From positions 1 to 64,000 of the forward strand of contig DKIG01000052.1 in the NCBI GenBank assembly GCA_002454165.1: DNA of 64,000 nt. Reading direction: 5' to 3'. The position numbers and the translations under genes are program-made. The DNA comes from Gammaproteobacteria bacterium UBA6724 (lineage in GTDB: Bacteria; Pseudomonadota; Gammaproteobacteria; Pseudomonadales; Azotimanducaceae). The notes under the pieces were generated by a model, which saw nothing but the letters and a program-made list of their open reading frames with translations, was not told where the DNA came from and made no database searches. This document shows, piece by piece, positions 32,739-42,100 of the stretch (positions within the stretch are counted from its first letter, which is position 1; each line of letters starts with the position of its first letter).

Positions 32739-34796
32739 CTAATTCCTGGACAATACAAGATTCCCGAACTGATCCAGTCGGGCGTGCCAGGCATCGGCAA
32801 CATAGGTTGTTGCATGATTTTCTGCGATGGATGCAGGGCCCTGGACAATATCATCTATCTCAAGATCCTCCCTGAGAACCCAATTCATTGCGCTACCAGA
32901 ATCACGTTTCCTCGCGCCGTAGCGATTTTGACTGGACTCACCCTTGCCAGTCCTGTCCCACCGCGGCAGGGAAATATCCTCGCCCATCGCCTCCAGGTGA
33001 ACTTTGAGATTGACCAGCTCCACCTCTCGATCAAGTTCGTGTCCGTAGCGTTTTAGGTGAGCCTGGCGAAAATCCTTACTAGCCTTGTCCCCGGTCTTCT
33101 TGCTGGTGGCTTTTTTAGACGGTCCTTCAGAAGGCACTTCAGAAGGCACTTCAGAAGAGAAGGGCACATTAAGGGTAGCGGTCTGACCCCTGTAGCGCAG
33201 ATCAAGACTTCGTCTGGCAGTCACCTTGCCCACCCCTTCTGCCGCAAGTTCCTGCCGCGCCGTCCGTTCCATATCCTCAAATACCGCTTCAAGAGCAGCC
33301 GCCTGCGTCAGCGGGATACGGGAAGTCCTCGTCACTTCACGCCCAGGCCTGGTCGTCAGCATGCCAAAGGCGGACAAGACCCCACTCCTAATCGGCACTA
33401 TGGCTTCAGTAATCTCCAGGATTGAAGCCAACTGACAAAGATGCAACCCCCCAGCGCCACCAAAACACACCAGGGTATATTCTCTGGGGTCAAAACCCCG
33501 TTCAATGGAAATGGCTCTTAAGGCTTGCGCCATGTGCTCGTTGGCTATATCTATGATGCCTTGCGCCACCTCAACTTCGCTCAGGTCCAGCCGCCTGGCA
33601 AGCGGGGTCAGAGCCGCCACGGCTGCGTTATAGTCAAGTCGCATCCTGCCACCAAGAAAGGCCTCTGGATTCAGTCGGCCCAGCACCAGATTCGCATCCG
33701 TGACTGTGGCTTGCATACCCCCCTGACCGTAACAGGCGGGGCCAGGGTCGGCACCGGCTGATACTGGCCCCGTCTGGAGTAGCCCGCCCTGGTCAATCCA
33801 GGCAACAGAGCCACCGCCCGCCCCAATGGTGTGAATGTCCGCCATGGGAATGGCAATCGGTAGTCCGGCTATCTTGTTTTCATTGGTCAGGCGGATGGTG
33901 TCGTCCATCAGGGCAACATCAGTTGAAGTGCCGCCCATATCAAAAGTCATGATCTGCCTCTGCTCCCTAGCGCTACCCACCACCAACGCTGCCGACAGAC
34001 CGCCGACGGGACCAGACAACAAGAGATTGACTGCTTTTTTCGCCGCCTGATCTGCGGCTATGGTGAGACCGGAAGACTGCATGATGGCAAGCGGACTGGG
34101 CATGAGAGTGGCTACCAGCGAGGTGAGGTACTGTTCCATCAGGGGTCCAAGCCAGGCGTTGACCCAGGTGGCAACACCCCGCTCATACTCCCGATATTCC
34201 GGCAACACGGTGGAGGATCGGGAGGTAAAGATGTCGCCGTTGAACAGGGCTTCAATAGCCCGTTCATGGGAATCGTCAATAAAAGAAAACAACATATTGA
34301 TCGCTATGGCTTCTGGCTTGGCTTGCAGGACTTGATCCCGCAGGGTTGCAAGATCCGCGTCTTTAAGAGGTGCTATCTCTTCACCAGTGGCACTGATACG
34401 CGCGTTGATTTCAAACAAGAGGTCAGAGTCAATTTCAAGTGTCGGCTTTGAGACCCGCAGGTTATACAGCTCAGTGCGCGTCTGACGGCCTATGGAGAGT
34501 AGGTCTTTCATCCCCCGATTGGTGATGTAGGCAGTTCTGACACCCTGTGATGTTAGGATGGCGTTGGTGGCGACGGTGGTACCGTGGACGATTCTCAGTG
34601 CGCCCGACTCAACCTGGTCCATAAGACCCATATCCCGGATACCCGTCATAATCGCATGCTCCGGCGCATCGGGCGTGGACAGCACCTTGTGCACCCTAAT
34701 GTCTGAGCCATGCCGATAGACGAAATCGGTAAAGGTACCGCCGGTATCTATACCCAGGAGCTTAGGGAGACCTTTTTGGGTTTCAGATTGATCCAT
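32739..34796 (-). CDS. Hydantoinase/5-oxoprolinase family protein (HyuA type)
   Basis: A 685-aa ATP-dependent amide-ring hydrolase alpha subunit, with an N-terminal actin-like fold starting LGIDTGGTFTDFVY (14-27), a second nucleotide motif TFDMGGTSTDVAL (about 282-294), GGG(S/A) loops and the conserved GAGGLHLCQLA. The family opens N-methylhydantoin, hydantoin or 5-oxoproline rings. The HyuB partner is absent from the window. Near the C-terminus it has an in-frame tetrapeptide repeat (PSEV). It sits between rpmG and mutM, interrupting a conserved gene order. Confidence 0.85.
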   Translation of the reverse strand: MDQSETQKGLPKLLGIDTGGTFTDFVYRHGSDIRVHKVLSTPDAPEHAIMTGIRDMGLMDQVESGALRIVHGTTVATNAILTSQGVRTAYITNRGMKDLLSIGRQTRTELYNLRVSKPTLEIDSDLLFEINARISATGEEIAPLKDADLATLRDQVLQAKPEAIAINMLFSFIDDSHERAIEALFNGDIFTSRSSTVLPEYREYERGVATWVNAWLGPLMEQYLTSLVATLMPSPLAIMQSSGLTIAADQAAKKAVNLLLSGPVGGLSAALVVGSAREQRQIMTFDMGGTSTDVALMDDTIRLTNENKIAGLPIAIPMADIHTIGAGGGSVAWIDQGGLLQTGPVSAGADPGPACYGQGGMQATVTDANLVLGRLNPEAFLGGRMRLDYNAAVAALTPLARRLDLSEVEVAQGIIDIANEHMAQALRAISIERGFDPREYTLVCFGGAGGLHLCQLASILEITEAIVPIRSGVLSAFGMLTTRPGREVTRTSRIPLTQAAALEAVFEDMERTARQELAAEGVGKVTARRSLDLRYRGQTATLNVPFSSEVPSEVPSEGPSKKATSKKTGDKASKDFRQAHLKRYGHELDREVELVNLKVHLEAMGEDISLPRWDRTGKGESSQNRYGARKRDSGSAMNWVLREDLEIDDIVQGPASIAENHATTYVADAWHARLDQFGNLVLSRN
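33121..33156. repeat. Three-copy 12-bp in-frame repeat in the hydantoinase gene
   Basis: Units GGTCCTTCAGAA, GGCACTTCAGAA and GGCACTTCAGAA encode a P-S-E-V/G tetrapeptide run on the minus strand. It is followed by a lysine-rich linker, and lies between conserved C-terminal segments. Confidence 0.85.
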
Positions 34797-34842
34797 GCAG
34801 TGATGCCTTCAGCAGACTATGATGCGCTTTTCTGCTCTCATG

Positions 34843-34866
34843 TTTTTGTTACGCTTTTTGTTACGA
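34843..34866. repeat. Two-copy 12-bp tandem repeat just upstream of mutM
   Basis: TTTTTGTTACGC and TTTTTGTTACGA are adjacent and end seven bases before the mutM start codon. Confidence 0.6.
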
Positions 34867-34873
34867 GACGGGT

Positions 34874-35686
34874 ATGCCAGAACTGCCTGAAGTAGAAACA
34901 ATCAGACGCGGGATTGTGCCTCATATCCAGGGTAAACGCATTACCAGGGTTCTCGTTCGCCAGCCGAAACTCAGATGGCCTGTGTCCGCAGAGCTGTCCC
35001 AGGCATTGACTGGGCAAAGAATTGACGCCATCCAGCGTCGGGCAAAATACCTGCTGTTTTGCACCAATACGGGACGCATGATGGTGCATCTCGGCATGTC
35101 TGGTAGCCTGAGGATAGGGCGAGAAGAGACAACTCCTCACAAGCATGATCATCTTGATTTTCATTTTGAAGACGGCACCCTGCTCCGATACCGGGATCCA
35201 CGCCGTTTTGGCTCCGTCTTCTGGCTCCCTGGGGACGCAAGCCATTGGCTCATTGATAACCTTGGCACGGAGCCTTTATCCGATGCGTTCAGCGGTGATT
35301 ATCTCTACGCCCAGTCACGCGCAAGAAGGCTCGCCGTCAAACTCTTCATTATGAACAGCCGGATCCTGGTGGGGGTGGGCAACATTTATGCTAATGAAGC
35401 CCTGCACCTTGCCGGTATCAACCCGACGCGACCGGCACAGAGGATTGCAAGCCAGCGGTATGAGACTCTCGCTCAGTGCATTAAGCAGGTGCTTGCGGAT
35501 GCTATAGAAGCCGGTGGTACTACTTTGCAGGATCATGTGCAGGAGGACGGCTCGCCTGGATACTTCAAGCAGTCACTTAATGTCTATGGCAGAGGCGGTG
35601 AACCCTGTCACAAATGCTCCAGAAGACTTAAAGAAATTCGACTCAGCAATCGAACTACGGTCTATTGCGTTGCCTGCCAGACTTAG
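34874..35686 (+). CDS. mutM: Formamidopyrimidine-DNA glycosylase
   Basis: A 270-aa DNA repair enzyme that excises 8-oxoguanine and cuts the abasic site. P2 and E3 (PELPEVE) are the catalytic N-terminus, K57 lies in RRAKYL, and the C-terminal zinc finger is C-x2-C...C-x2-C (CHKC and CVAC, residues about 246-268). The helix-two-turn-helix lies before it (NIYANEALHLAGI). Length is standard. Its end overlaps coaD by 4 bp, convergently. Confidence 0.97.
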   Translation: MPELPEVETIRRGIVPHIQGKRITRVLVRQPKLRWPVSAELSQALTGQRIDAIQRRAKYLLFCTNTGRMMVHLGMSGSLRIGREETTPHKHDHLDFHFEDGTLLRYRDPRRFGSVFWLPGDASHWLIDNLGTEPLSDAFSGDYLYAQSRARRLAVKLFIMNSRILVGVGNIYANEALHLAGINPTRPAQRIASQRYETLAQCIKQVLADAIEAGGTTLQDHVQEDGSPGYFKQSLNVYGRGGEPCHKCSRRLKEIRLSNRTTVYCVACQT

Positions 35687-36159
35687 GAGAGGTCGCCATT
35701 GCTCAGTGCCTCGGCGATGGCGGGATGGACAAACTGCGAAATATCCCCGCCGTAGCCTGCGATCTGCCTAATCAATGAAGACGAGATGTAAGAATAGTTC
35801 TCAGCCGGGGCGAGAAAAACAGTTTCAATATCCGGTTGCAAGGCACGGTTCATGTTGAGCATCTGGAATTCGTAATCATAGTCCGTCACCGTTCGTATGC
35901 CTTTCAGAATGACGCTGGCACCAATCTGCCGCGCAAAATCAACGGTCAGAATGTTAAAGCTCTGGACTTCCACATTATCAAGATGCGCCAGCGCCTGCTT
36001 CGCCAGTTTGACCCGGAATTCCAGTCCGCTGGGAGATTTTTGCGGGCTATCGGCTATGCCAAGGACAAGACTATCAAAGAGTTTTGCTGCCCGTTCAACG
36101 AGGTCTGCGTGCCCATTGTGAATCGGGTTAAAAGTGCCTGGATACAAGACTATTGTCAT
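35683..36159 (-). CDS. coaD: Phosphopantetheine adenylyltransferase
   Basis: A 158-aa nucleotidyltransferase that makes dephospho-CoA from 4'-phosphopantetheine and ATP. The motif YPGTFNPIHNGH holds the (T/H)xGH-type ATP site, and SYISSSLIRQIA is the C-terminal signature. The start ATG 36159 gives MTIVLYPG at the family position; the longer frame to 36192 is rejected. A triple 16-bp repeat lies 42 bp upstream. Confidence 0.96.
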   Translation of the reverse strand: MTIVLYPGTFNPIHNGHADLVERAAKLFDSLVLGIADSPQKSPSGLEFRVKLAKQALAHLDNVEVQSFNILTVDFARQIGASVILKGIRTVTDYDYEFQMLNMNRALQPDIETVFLAPAENYSYISSSLIRQIAGYGGDISQFVHPAIAEALSNGDLS

Positions 36160-36200
36160 AATGCTGTGCTTCTTTTGTACGACAGGGGTCACTTAACAAA

Positions 36201-36248
36201 CAAGTCATGTAGAAAACAAGTCATGTAGAAAACAGGTCATGTAGAAAA
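36201..36248. repeat. Three-copy 16-bp tandem repeat upstream of coaD
   Basis: Units of CAAGTCATGTAGAAAA occur three times in a row (36201-36216, 36217-36232, 36233-36248) with a single substitution in the third, and then decay. They lie between rsmD and coaD, both on the minus strand. Confidence 0.93.
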
Positions 36249-36326
36249 CAAGTTGCCCAAGAAGACCCTATCATATCCATGTCATTGTCAGAATTTCAAC
36301 CGCATTTGTCGGACCCCCTAACGTCC

Positions 36327-36902
36327 TTAGGCAAGGGTCCGAGCATCACAGAGACAATAGTGCACCCCACCCGCCTGCTTCTGACGATAAATTGACCAGC
36401 CTTCGGGCAGGGTTTGAGCCTTCATTGCTGTCGCGGCTTCTATGTAAATGAAACCCTTGGCGAGGTTTCTCTTGTCGATCATCTGGCAGACTTCTTTTAA
36501 CTCTGCACTGGCGAAGGGCGGGTCCAGAAAAATCAGATCGTAGGATTCTTCACAGGCAACCAGCCATTCCTTGGCAGTGGTCTTGTGAATTTGATACAAA
36601 CTGGCATCGTCGCACAGATGGGTAAAGGTATCCCGCAAGGCACGGGCAATTTTTGTATCACTTTCAATCAGGGTGACATGACAAGCCCCTCTTGAAAGTG
36701 CTTCAAGGCTGAGGGCGCCACTACCAGCATAAAGATCAAGGCACCGTGATGCGGAACCAAAATCCCCAAGCCAACTAAATAGAGTTTCCCGCACCCTGCC
36801 TGGTGTTGGGCGAATATCATCATCCTTGCTGGCGGCAAAAGATATTTTGCGACCACGCCATTTTCCGCCGATAATTCGTAGTCTATGATCCAACTTCTTC
36901 AT
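36327..36902 (-). CDS. rsmD: 16S rRNA (guanine(966)-N(2))-methyltransferase
   Basis: A 191-aa SAM-dependent methyltransferase. The RsmD start signature LRIIGGKWRGRKI is at residues 7-19, the SAM-binding LDLYAGSGALSLEALSRGA follows, and the catalytic LIFLDPPF (DPPF) motif is present. The start is set at ATG 36902 (MKKLDHR); ATG 36935 would add 11 residues. It is divergent from ftsE across 87 bp. ftsY, which usually lies between the two, is absent here. Confidence 0.94.
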   Translation of the reverse strand: MKKLDHRLRIIGGKWRGRKISFAASKDDDIRPTPGRVRETLFSWLGDFGSASRCLDLYAGSGALSLEALSRGACHVTLIESDTKIARALRDTFTHLCDDASLYQIHKTTAKEWLVACEESYDLIFLDPPFASAELKEVCQMIDKRNLAKGFIYIEAATAMKAQTLPEGWSIYRQKQAGGVHYCLCDARTLA

Positions 36903-36989
36903 GTAACAGTCGACGCCATCATCACGGACGGGCATTGTAACCAGCAATGGGATTGCCTGTCGTGCAACCTTCAATGACTTGGCATAAAG

Positions 36990-37664
36990 ATGATTCGATT
37001 TGACGAGGTTAGCAAAAGATATCCGGGCGGCATTGAAGCACTGTCGCGGGTAAGTTTTGAACTCGCGGAAGGTGAGATGGTGTTCCTGACGGGACATTCT
37101 GGCGCCGGCAAAAGCACCTTGATGAAACTGGTGATATTGATTGAACGCACCAGCCAGGGGCAGGTGTTTGTGAATGGTGCCAATCTCAACCGGATTCCCG
37201 TGCGACAGATTCCTGCCATCCGCCGCAACATTGGCGTGGTATTTCAGAACCCTCATTTGTTGTTTGATCGTTCAGTGTTTGACAATGTTGCGTTGCCGCT
37301 CACGATTTCTGGCTTTGGTCCTAGAGAAGTCGGACGGCGAGTTCGTGCCGCCTTATCAAAGGTCGGGCTAGCGGACAAGGAGCGGATGCGTCCGGTCACC
37401 CTGTCTGGCGGTGAACAGCAACGAGTCGGCATAGCCCGGGCAGTGGTGAACAAGCCAGCACTCCTGCTCGCAGATGAGCCGACGGGCAATCTTGACCCTG
37501 ATTTGTCTCAGGAAGTCATAAATCTGTTTGCTCAGTTTAATCAGGTCGGCGTCAGCGTCATGATAGCGACACACGATCTGGGTCTGGTTGAGCGGATGGG
37601 GAAACGCGAGTTGGTCCTGCGACAGGGGCAGTTGACCGAGCACAGACCGGTGCGGCTGATATGA
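36990..37664 (+). CDS. ftsE: Cell division ATP-binding protein FtsE
   Basis: A 224-aa ABC ATPase that with FtsX regulates septal peptidoglycan hydrolases. It has Walker A GHSGAGKST (35-43), signature LSGGEQQRVGIARA (about 137-150) and Walker B LLLADEPTGNLD (about 157-168). The stop overlaps ftsX as ATGA, so the two are translationally coupled. Confidence 0.96.
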   Translation: MIRFDEVSKRYPGGIEALSRVSFELAEGEMVFLTGHSGAGKSTLMKLVILIERTSQGQVFVNGANLNRIPVRQIPAIRRNIGVVFQNPHLLFDRSVFDNVALPLTISGFGPREVGRRVRAALSKVGLADKERMRPVTLSGGEQQRVGIARAVVNKPALLLADEPTGNLDPDLSQEVINLFAQFNQVGVSVMIATHDLGLVERMGKRELVLRQGQLTEHRPVRLI

Positions 37665-38617
37665 AGTTATCCGGCGCCACAGTGACAGAGTTGGGACGAA
37701 GGGACAGGCTAGGTGCCTGGTTTGCCCATCATCGTCTGGTCGCCGTCAGCACCCTGCGGGGATTGCTGGCAAGCCCTGTTGCTAGCCTGATGACCTGGCT
37801 GGTAATCGGTATTGCCCTGGCACTACCCGCTATTCTTTATGTGCTCCTGCAGAATGTTTCCGCCCTGAGTGGGCAGGGAGGAAGCACACCGCGGGCAAGT
37901 CTGTTTCTGGTGCAGAGCGCCACCATTGAAGAAGCGCAACAACTCACACGCAACATTGGTCAACAGGGTGGCGTAGAGAGGACGGCGTTCATCTCGGCAA
38001 CGGACGCCCTTGCCGAATTCCAGGAGAGATCCGGTTTTGGGGATGTATTGCGCACCCTGGAACGCAATCCCTTGCCACATCTCATAGAAGTCACTCTGAG
38101 CACCGCAGACCCGCCGGTCATCTCAGGACTGGTGGAAGAATGGCGGGGCATAGGCCTGATAGAACGCGTCTCCGTGGACCGGCAATGGCTGGAACGATTG
38201 GAGGCGCTACTTAACTTCGGCAAGCGACTAGTGGCAGCCCTAGGACTAGTACTAGGCGCGGGCGCAGTGCTGATAATGGGCAACATCATCCGCCTGACGA
38301 TATTGAACCGCCGCGAGGAGATAGAGATAATCAAACTCTTCGGCGGTACCAATGCCTTCGTCCGGCGCCCCTTCCTCTACTCAGGCTTCTGGTACGGCAT
38401 CGGCGGAGCCCTCTGTGCACTGCTACTGGTCCAGGGTAGCATCATGTTTCTCGCTACACCTCTTAGGGTAGTAGCACAAAGTTACAGGAATGAATTTGTA
38501 CTCCAAGGACTGGACTGGGGCGCCGCTCTTTTGCTATGCAGCACAGGTATTTTGCTCGGCGTGTTGGGTGCAGCCTTGGCGGTAGGACGACATTTGAGTG
38601 AAATTAGACCAAGATGA
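37661..38617 (+). CDS. ftsX: Cell division protein FtsX
   Basis: A 318-aa inner-membrane permease-like protein. The first transmembrane helix is at about 38-62, then a large periplasmic domain (about 63-180, with ATIEEAQQLTRNI and FGDVLRTLERNPLPH), followed by three more helices (about 188-215, 240-262, 285-308) around the conserved NRREEIEIIKLFGGTNAFVR loop. It partners with FtsE (overlapping genes). Confidence 0.95.
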   Translation: MKLSGATVTELGRRDRLGAWFAHHRLVAVSTLRGLLASPVASLMTWLVIGIALALPAILYVLLQNVSALSGQGGSTPRASLFLVQSATIEEAQQLTRNIGQQGGVERTAFISATDALAEFQERSGFGDVLRTLERNPLPHLIEVTLSTADPPVISGLVEEWRGIGLIERVSVDRQWLERLEALLNFGKRLVAALGLVLGAGAVLIMGNIIRLTILNRREEIEIIKLFGGTNAFVRRPFLYSGFWYGIGGALCALLLVQGSIMFLATPLRVVAQSYRNEFVLQGLDWGAALLLCSTGILLGVLGAALAVGRHLSEIRPR

Positions 38618-38676
38618 TCGTGCGACCCCTTCTAAACACCATACACAGGCGCCCTAAACACGCTCTAAACAAAGGG

Positions 38677-38706
38677 TTAGCAGTCCCCCGCTCGGAGTGC
38701 TAGAAT
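38677..38706 (+). promoter_or_regulatory. Possible sigma-70 promoter of rpoH
   Basis: TTAGCA (38677-38682) and TAGAAT (38701-38706) are 18 bp apart, 31 bp upstream of the rpoH start. Both boxes match the consensus at four or five positions. A short degenerate repeat (CCCTAAACACG/CTCTAAACAAA) lies just before. Confidence 0.4.
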
Positions 38707-38736
38707 CCGCGCCCCTTATCAGAATCGCATAGCAAG

Positions 38737-39582
38737 ATGACGAAAAGCGTTACTTCAATTGATATTCTGTCGCCAGGAGGCAATCTTGACGCCTACATTC
38801 AGGCGGTGCACAAGATCCCCGTCCTGTCTGTGAAGCAGGAGCAGGAATTGGCGCATCGACTGGTTGACGAAGGGGACCTGGACGCTGCGCGACAGATGGT
38901 CATGGCACACCTGCGATTCGTGGTGTATGTCGCCAGGTCTTATTCTGGATATGGCTTGTCTCAGGCGGACCTGATCCAGGAAGGCAATGTGGGACTGATG
39001 AAGGCGGTACGGCGGTTTGACCCGACCTTTGGTGTGCGACTGATGTCATACGCGGTGCACTGGATTAAAGCTGAGATCCATGAGTTCATTCTTCGAAACT
39101 GGCGCATAGTCAAGGTGGCTACCACCAAACCGCAACGGAAGCTCTTCTTTAATCTGCGCCGTGCAAAGAAGCGGCTCGGGCGGATGAATGAAGCCGAAAT
39201 CACTGATGTTGCTGATGAGTTGGGGGTGGTGCCGGAGGAAGTCCGGCGGATGGAAACCCGCCTGTCCGCCCAGGATGCCAACTTCGACAATGACGCCGAG
39301 GAGGATGACTACTCACCCTCCCAGTATCTCACCAGCCCGGATAGCGATCCGGCGGATCTAGTTGAAGCAGACAATCTCAGGACTCAGCAGAGTGCCCAAC
39401 TGGCGACGGCATTTACGACACTGGACCCTCGCTCCCGGGAAATCATTCAGGGGCGGTGGTTGGCGGAGAAGAAGACCACTCTGCAAGAACTGGCGAGTCG
39501 TTTTGATATCAGCGCCGAGCGGGTGCGACAGATTGAACAGATGTCTCTGAAAAAACTCAAGCTGAGCGTCACTAGTGCATAA
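38737..39582 (+). CDS. rpoH: RNA polymerase sigma factor RpoH (sigma-32)
   Basis: A 281-aa heat-shock sigma factor. Region 2 reads SQADLIQEGNVGLMKAVRRF (75-94) and VRLMSYAVHWIKAEI. The RpoH box QRKLFFNLR (133-141) distinguishes it from other group 2-3 factors. Region 4 has the helix-turn-helix LQELASRFDISAERVRQIE near the C-terminus. It follows ftsEX, the standard gammaproteobacterial order. Confidence 0.97.
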   Translation: MTKSVTSIDILSPGGNLDAYIQAVHKIPVLSVKQEQELAHRLVDEGDLDAARQMVMAHLRFVVYVARSYSGYGLSQADLIQEGNVGLMKAVRRFDPTFGVRLMSYAVHWIKAEIHEFILRNWRIVKVATTKPQRKLFFNLRRAKKRLGRMNEAEITDVADELGVVPEEVRRMETRLSAQDANFDNDAEEDDYSPSQYLTSPDSDPADLVEADNLRTQQSAQLATAFTTLDPRSREIIQGRWLAEKKTTLQELASRFDISAERVRQIEQMSLKKLKLSVTSA

Positions 39583-39600
39583 CCACCCTGGTCGCCGAGA

Positions 39601-40290
39601 TTGGAAAGCCGTGCTGGTATCCGCTCCTTTGTACTAAGACAGGGGAGATTAACCAAAGGTCAGCGCCGGGCACTGGCAGAACAGTGGCCGATATTTGGAT
39701 TGGATTCCAGTGCAGGTCTGATTAACCCCACCGAAGTTTTTGGCAATGACCATCCCGTTACTTTTGAGATCGGTTTCGGGATGGGCGAATCGCTCATCAC
39801 CCAGGCACAGACACAAACAGAGAGAAACTTCATTGGCGCCGAGGTACATCGCCCCGGCCTGGGTCATCTGCTCATGCAAGCCGCCGCCCTGACACAGACC
39901 AATATCCGTGTCTATGCCGAGGATGGGCAAAAAGTGCTTAATCAATGCATTCCAAATGCAAGTATTGATTCAATACAAATTTTTTTCCCGGACCCCTGGC
40001 ACAAGAAACGGCATCATAAGCGCCGCCTGATCAATGCACCCTTCCTCCAACTCGTCTGGAATAAACTCAAACATGGCGGCGTATTACATCTGGCGACTGA
40101 CTGGCAACCCTATGCCGAAGTGATGCTAGATGAAATGACGAGTTGCATTCAGGAAGGGCAAAAGTTTGACCAGATTCCACCCCCACCAAGACCGACAACA
40201 AAGTTTGAGGCAAGGGGACAACAACTAGGGCATCCTGTTACCGATCTTGCCTTCCGCACCAAGAAACGGCATCCATCAGGGAGCGAGTAG
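39601..40290 (+). CDS. trmB: tRNA (guanine(46)-N(7))-methyltransferase
   Basis: A 229-aa SAM-dependent methyltransferase. The N-terminal RSFVLRQGRLT is family-typical, the SAM site is FEIGFGMGESL (about 56-66), and the catalytic signature is FFPDPWHKKRHHKRR. The only in-frame start between the rpoH stop and the conserved region is TTG 39601. It lies 18 bp after rpoH, so both may share a transcript. It overlaps hemW by 15 bp at the 3' end. Confidence 0.93.
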   Translation: MESRAGIRSFVLRQGRLTKGQRRALAEQWPIFGLDSSAGLINPTEVFGNDHPVTFEIGFGMGESLITQAQTQTERNFIGAEVHRPGLGHLLMQAAALTQTNIRVYAEDGQKVLNQCIPNASIDSIQIFFPDPWHKKRHHKRRLINAPFLQLVWNKLKHGGVLHLATDWQPYAEVMLDEMTSCIQEGQKFDQIPPPPRPTTKFEARGQQLGHPVTDLAFRTKKRHPSGSE

Positions 40291-41466
40291 CAACAGTTCG
40301 TCTAGTAGCCTGCGTCCGGCTGCCGTTGTCCAGACCCTGGTTTCATCGCCGATGCTTGTCGTTTTCAGCAAGGTCCTGGACTCTGCATCGGCAAGAAAGG
40401 ATGCCAGACTTTGCCAGGCTAAGCCGGTGCGGTTTTCAAATAGGCGGCGCGAGAATCCTTCATTCAGGCGCAAGGCGTTCATCAGAAACTCCGTAGCGAT
40501 ATCGTCCTTTGGTATCTGAGTAACCCTGGTCTTGCCTCCTTGAAGATAATCTTTCGGCACTCTGGATTTGGCTGTGCGATAAATTGTGCGGTCAATGGTG
40601 TGATGACGACTCTTGGTGCTTGAAATCTTGCCATGAGCCCCCGCGCCAATGCCGAGATAATCACCGAACTGCCAGTAATTAAGATTATGTGCCGCTTGCG
40701 CGCCCGGTCTGGCGAAAGCAGAAACTTCATACTGAGTATATCCCTGCTGGTCAAGTTGCTCGATGCCGCGCTGCCAAATATCAAACAACTTGTCCTCTTC
40801 AGGCAGGACAGGCGGGTAGCGGTAAAATCGGGTATTTTTTTCTATGCTGAGCTGATACCAGGAAAGATGTTCAGGGACGAGGTTGAATGCCTGGGCAAGA
40901 TCCTGCATCGCCGCCTGCACTGATTGTCCCGGCAAGCCGTGCATTAGATCTATGTTGATATTGTCAAAACCGGCTTGCCGCGCGGCATCAAATGCGCGCA
41001 GGGTGTCTGATGATTGGTGAATTCTGCCGAGTGCTTTTAGTGCCTCGTCGTCAAAACTCTGGGCACCCAGGCTGAGTCTGTTGACCCCGGCCTGCCGATA
41101 ACCGACGAATCGCTCCGCCTCAAAGCTACCGGGGTTGGCTTCCAGGGTGACCTCTATCTTGTCAATGTCAAACCATTCGGCAATTGCTACCAGCAGACGC
41201 GCAATGGCGTCTGGCGTAAACAGGCTGGGCGTACCGCCGCCCAGGAAGATAGAGCATAATGCCCGCTCCGACGATACCATTGCTTTTGTCGGCGCAAATG
41301 GCTTGGTATGCGTTTCCAGGTCTTCAATCAACCGGGTGATGTAGGCATCCTCTGGAATGACTCCCTCAATTTCATGTGAATTAAAATCACAATAGGGACA
41401 CTTTTTGATACACCAGGGAAAGTGAACATAAAGACCGAGCGGAATATCAGCTGGCGCGGCGTACAT
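40276..41466 (-). CDS. hemW: Radical SAM haem chaperone HemW (coproporphyrinogen oxidase-like)
   Basis: A 396-aa radical-SAM protein with the 4Fe-4S motif C19-x3-C23-x2-C26 (CIKKCPYC). It has the GGGTPSLF SAM motif and a C-terminal HemN-type domain (about 320-396). It lacks the extra N-terminal cysteine context of true HemN, so a haem-trafficking HemW role is favoured. The start overlaps the rdgB 3' end by 20 bp; it is cotranscribed with rdgB. Confidence 0.93.
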   Translation of the reverse strand: MYAAPADIPLGLYVHFPWCIKKCPYCDFNSHEIEGVIPEDAYITRLIEDLETHTKPFAPTKAMVSSERALCSIFLGGGTPSLFTPDAIARLLVAIAEWFDIDKIEVTLEANPGSFEAERFVGYRQAGVNRLSLGAQSFDDEALKALGRIHQSSDTLRAFDAARQAGFDNINIDLMHGLPGQSVQAAMQDLAQAFNLVPEHLSWYQLSIEKNTRFYRYPPVLPEEDKLFDIWQRGIEQLDQQGYTQYEVSAFARPGAQAAHNLNYWQFGDYLGIGAGAHGKISSTKSRHHTIDRTIYRTAKSRVPKDYLQGGKTRVTQIPKDDIATEFLMNALRLNEGFSRRLFENRTGLAWQSLASFLADAESRTLLKTTSIGDETRVWTTAAGRRLLDELLLLAP

Positions 41467-42073
41467 TCAGTTTTTCCTGGAGGAGGCGCAAGGCAGTCCC
41501 TCTATGACTCAGGGTGTTCTTCTCATTAGGAGTCAACTCAGCGGCGGTTTTGCCGAGGTGCGGAATAAAAAACAACGGATCATAACCGAAGCCATTTACG
41601 CCCCGAGCATGGGTCGCTATCTCGCCATGCCAGACACCTCTGGCAATGATCGGTGCCACATCATCGGGTGAATTGAGTAGCAGGAGAACGCAGTGGAATG
41701 CTGCCTTTCTGTTGCTGACCTTCTCAAGTTGCCGCATGAGTTTGTCGTTATTCGCTGCATCTGTCGCGCCCTCGCCCGCGAAGCGTGCAGAAAAAACACC
41801 CGGTGCCTGCCCCAGCGCATCCACGCAAAGCCCTGAATCATCGGCGATGGCAGGTAGTCCGGATTCCCGGCAGGCGTGACGCGCTTTGATTAGCGCATTT
41901 TCGGTAAAGGTCTTGCCGGTTTCAGGCGGGCTTTGGATACCAGAATCAGACTGCAAGACCAGATTAAAGTCGGTGCTCAGTAGCGCGGCAATTTCGTCAT
42001 ACTTGTGCCGATTATCACTTGCCAGGATGAATTTTTCTGCTTCCCGTTTTGGCTGTTCACTTCTTGTTGACAC
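41447..42073 (-). CDS. rdgB: XTP/dITP diphosphatase
   Basis: A 208-aa house-cleaning nucleotidase that removes dITP, XTP and ITP. Motifs seen are ILASDNRHKYDEI (N-terminal nucleotide loop), ENALIKARH, IADDSGLCVDAL with the metal-binding acid pair, GFGYDPLF, and LSHRGTALR at the end. Part of the rdgB-hemW unit. Confidence 0.95.
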   Translation of the reverse strand: MSTRSEQPKREAEKFILASDNRHKYDEIAALLSTDFNLVLQSDSGIQSPPETGKTFTENALIKARHACRESGLPAIADDSGLCVDALGQAPGVFSARFAGEGATDAANNDKLMRQLEKVSNRKAAFHCVLLLLNSPDDVAPIIARGVWHGEIATHARGVNGFGYDPLFFIPHLGKTAAELTPNEKNTLSHRGTALRLLQEKLNVRRAS

Positions 42074-42100
42074 GCTTTTGTACCTTTGAGAAACCAGGCG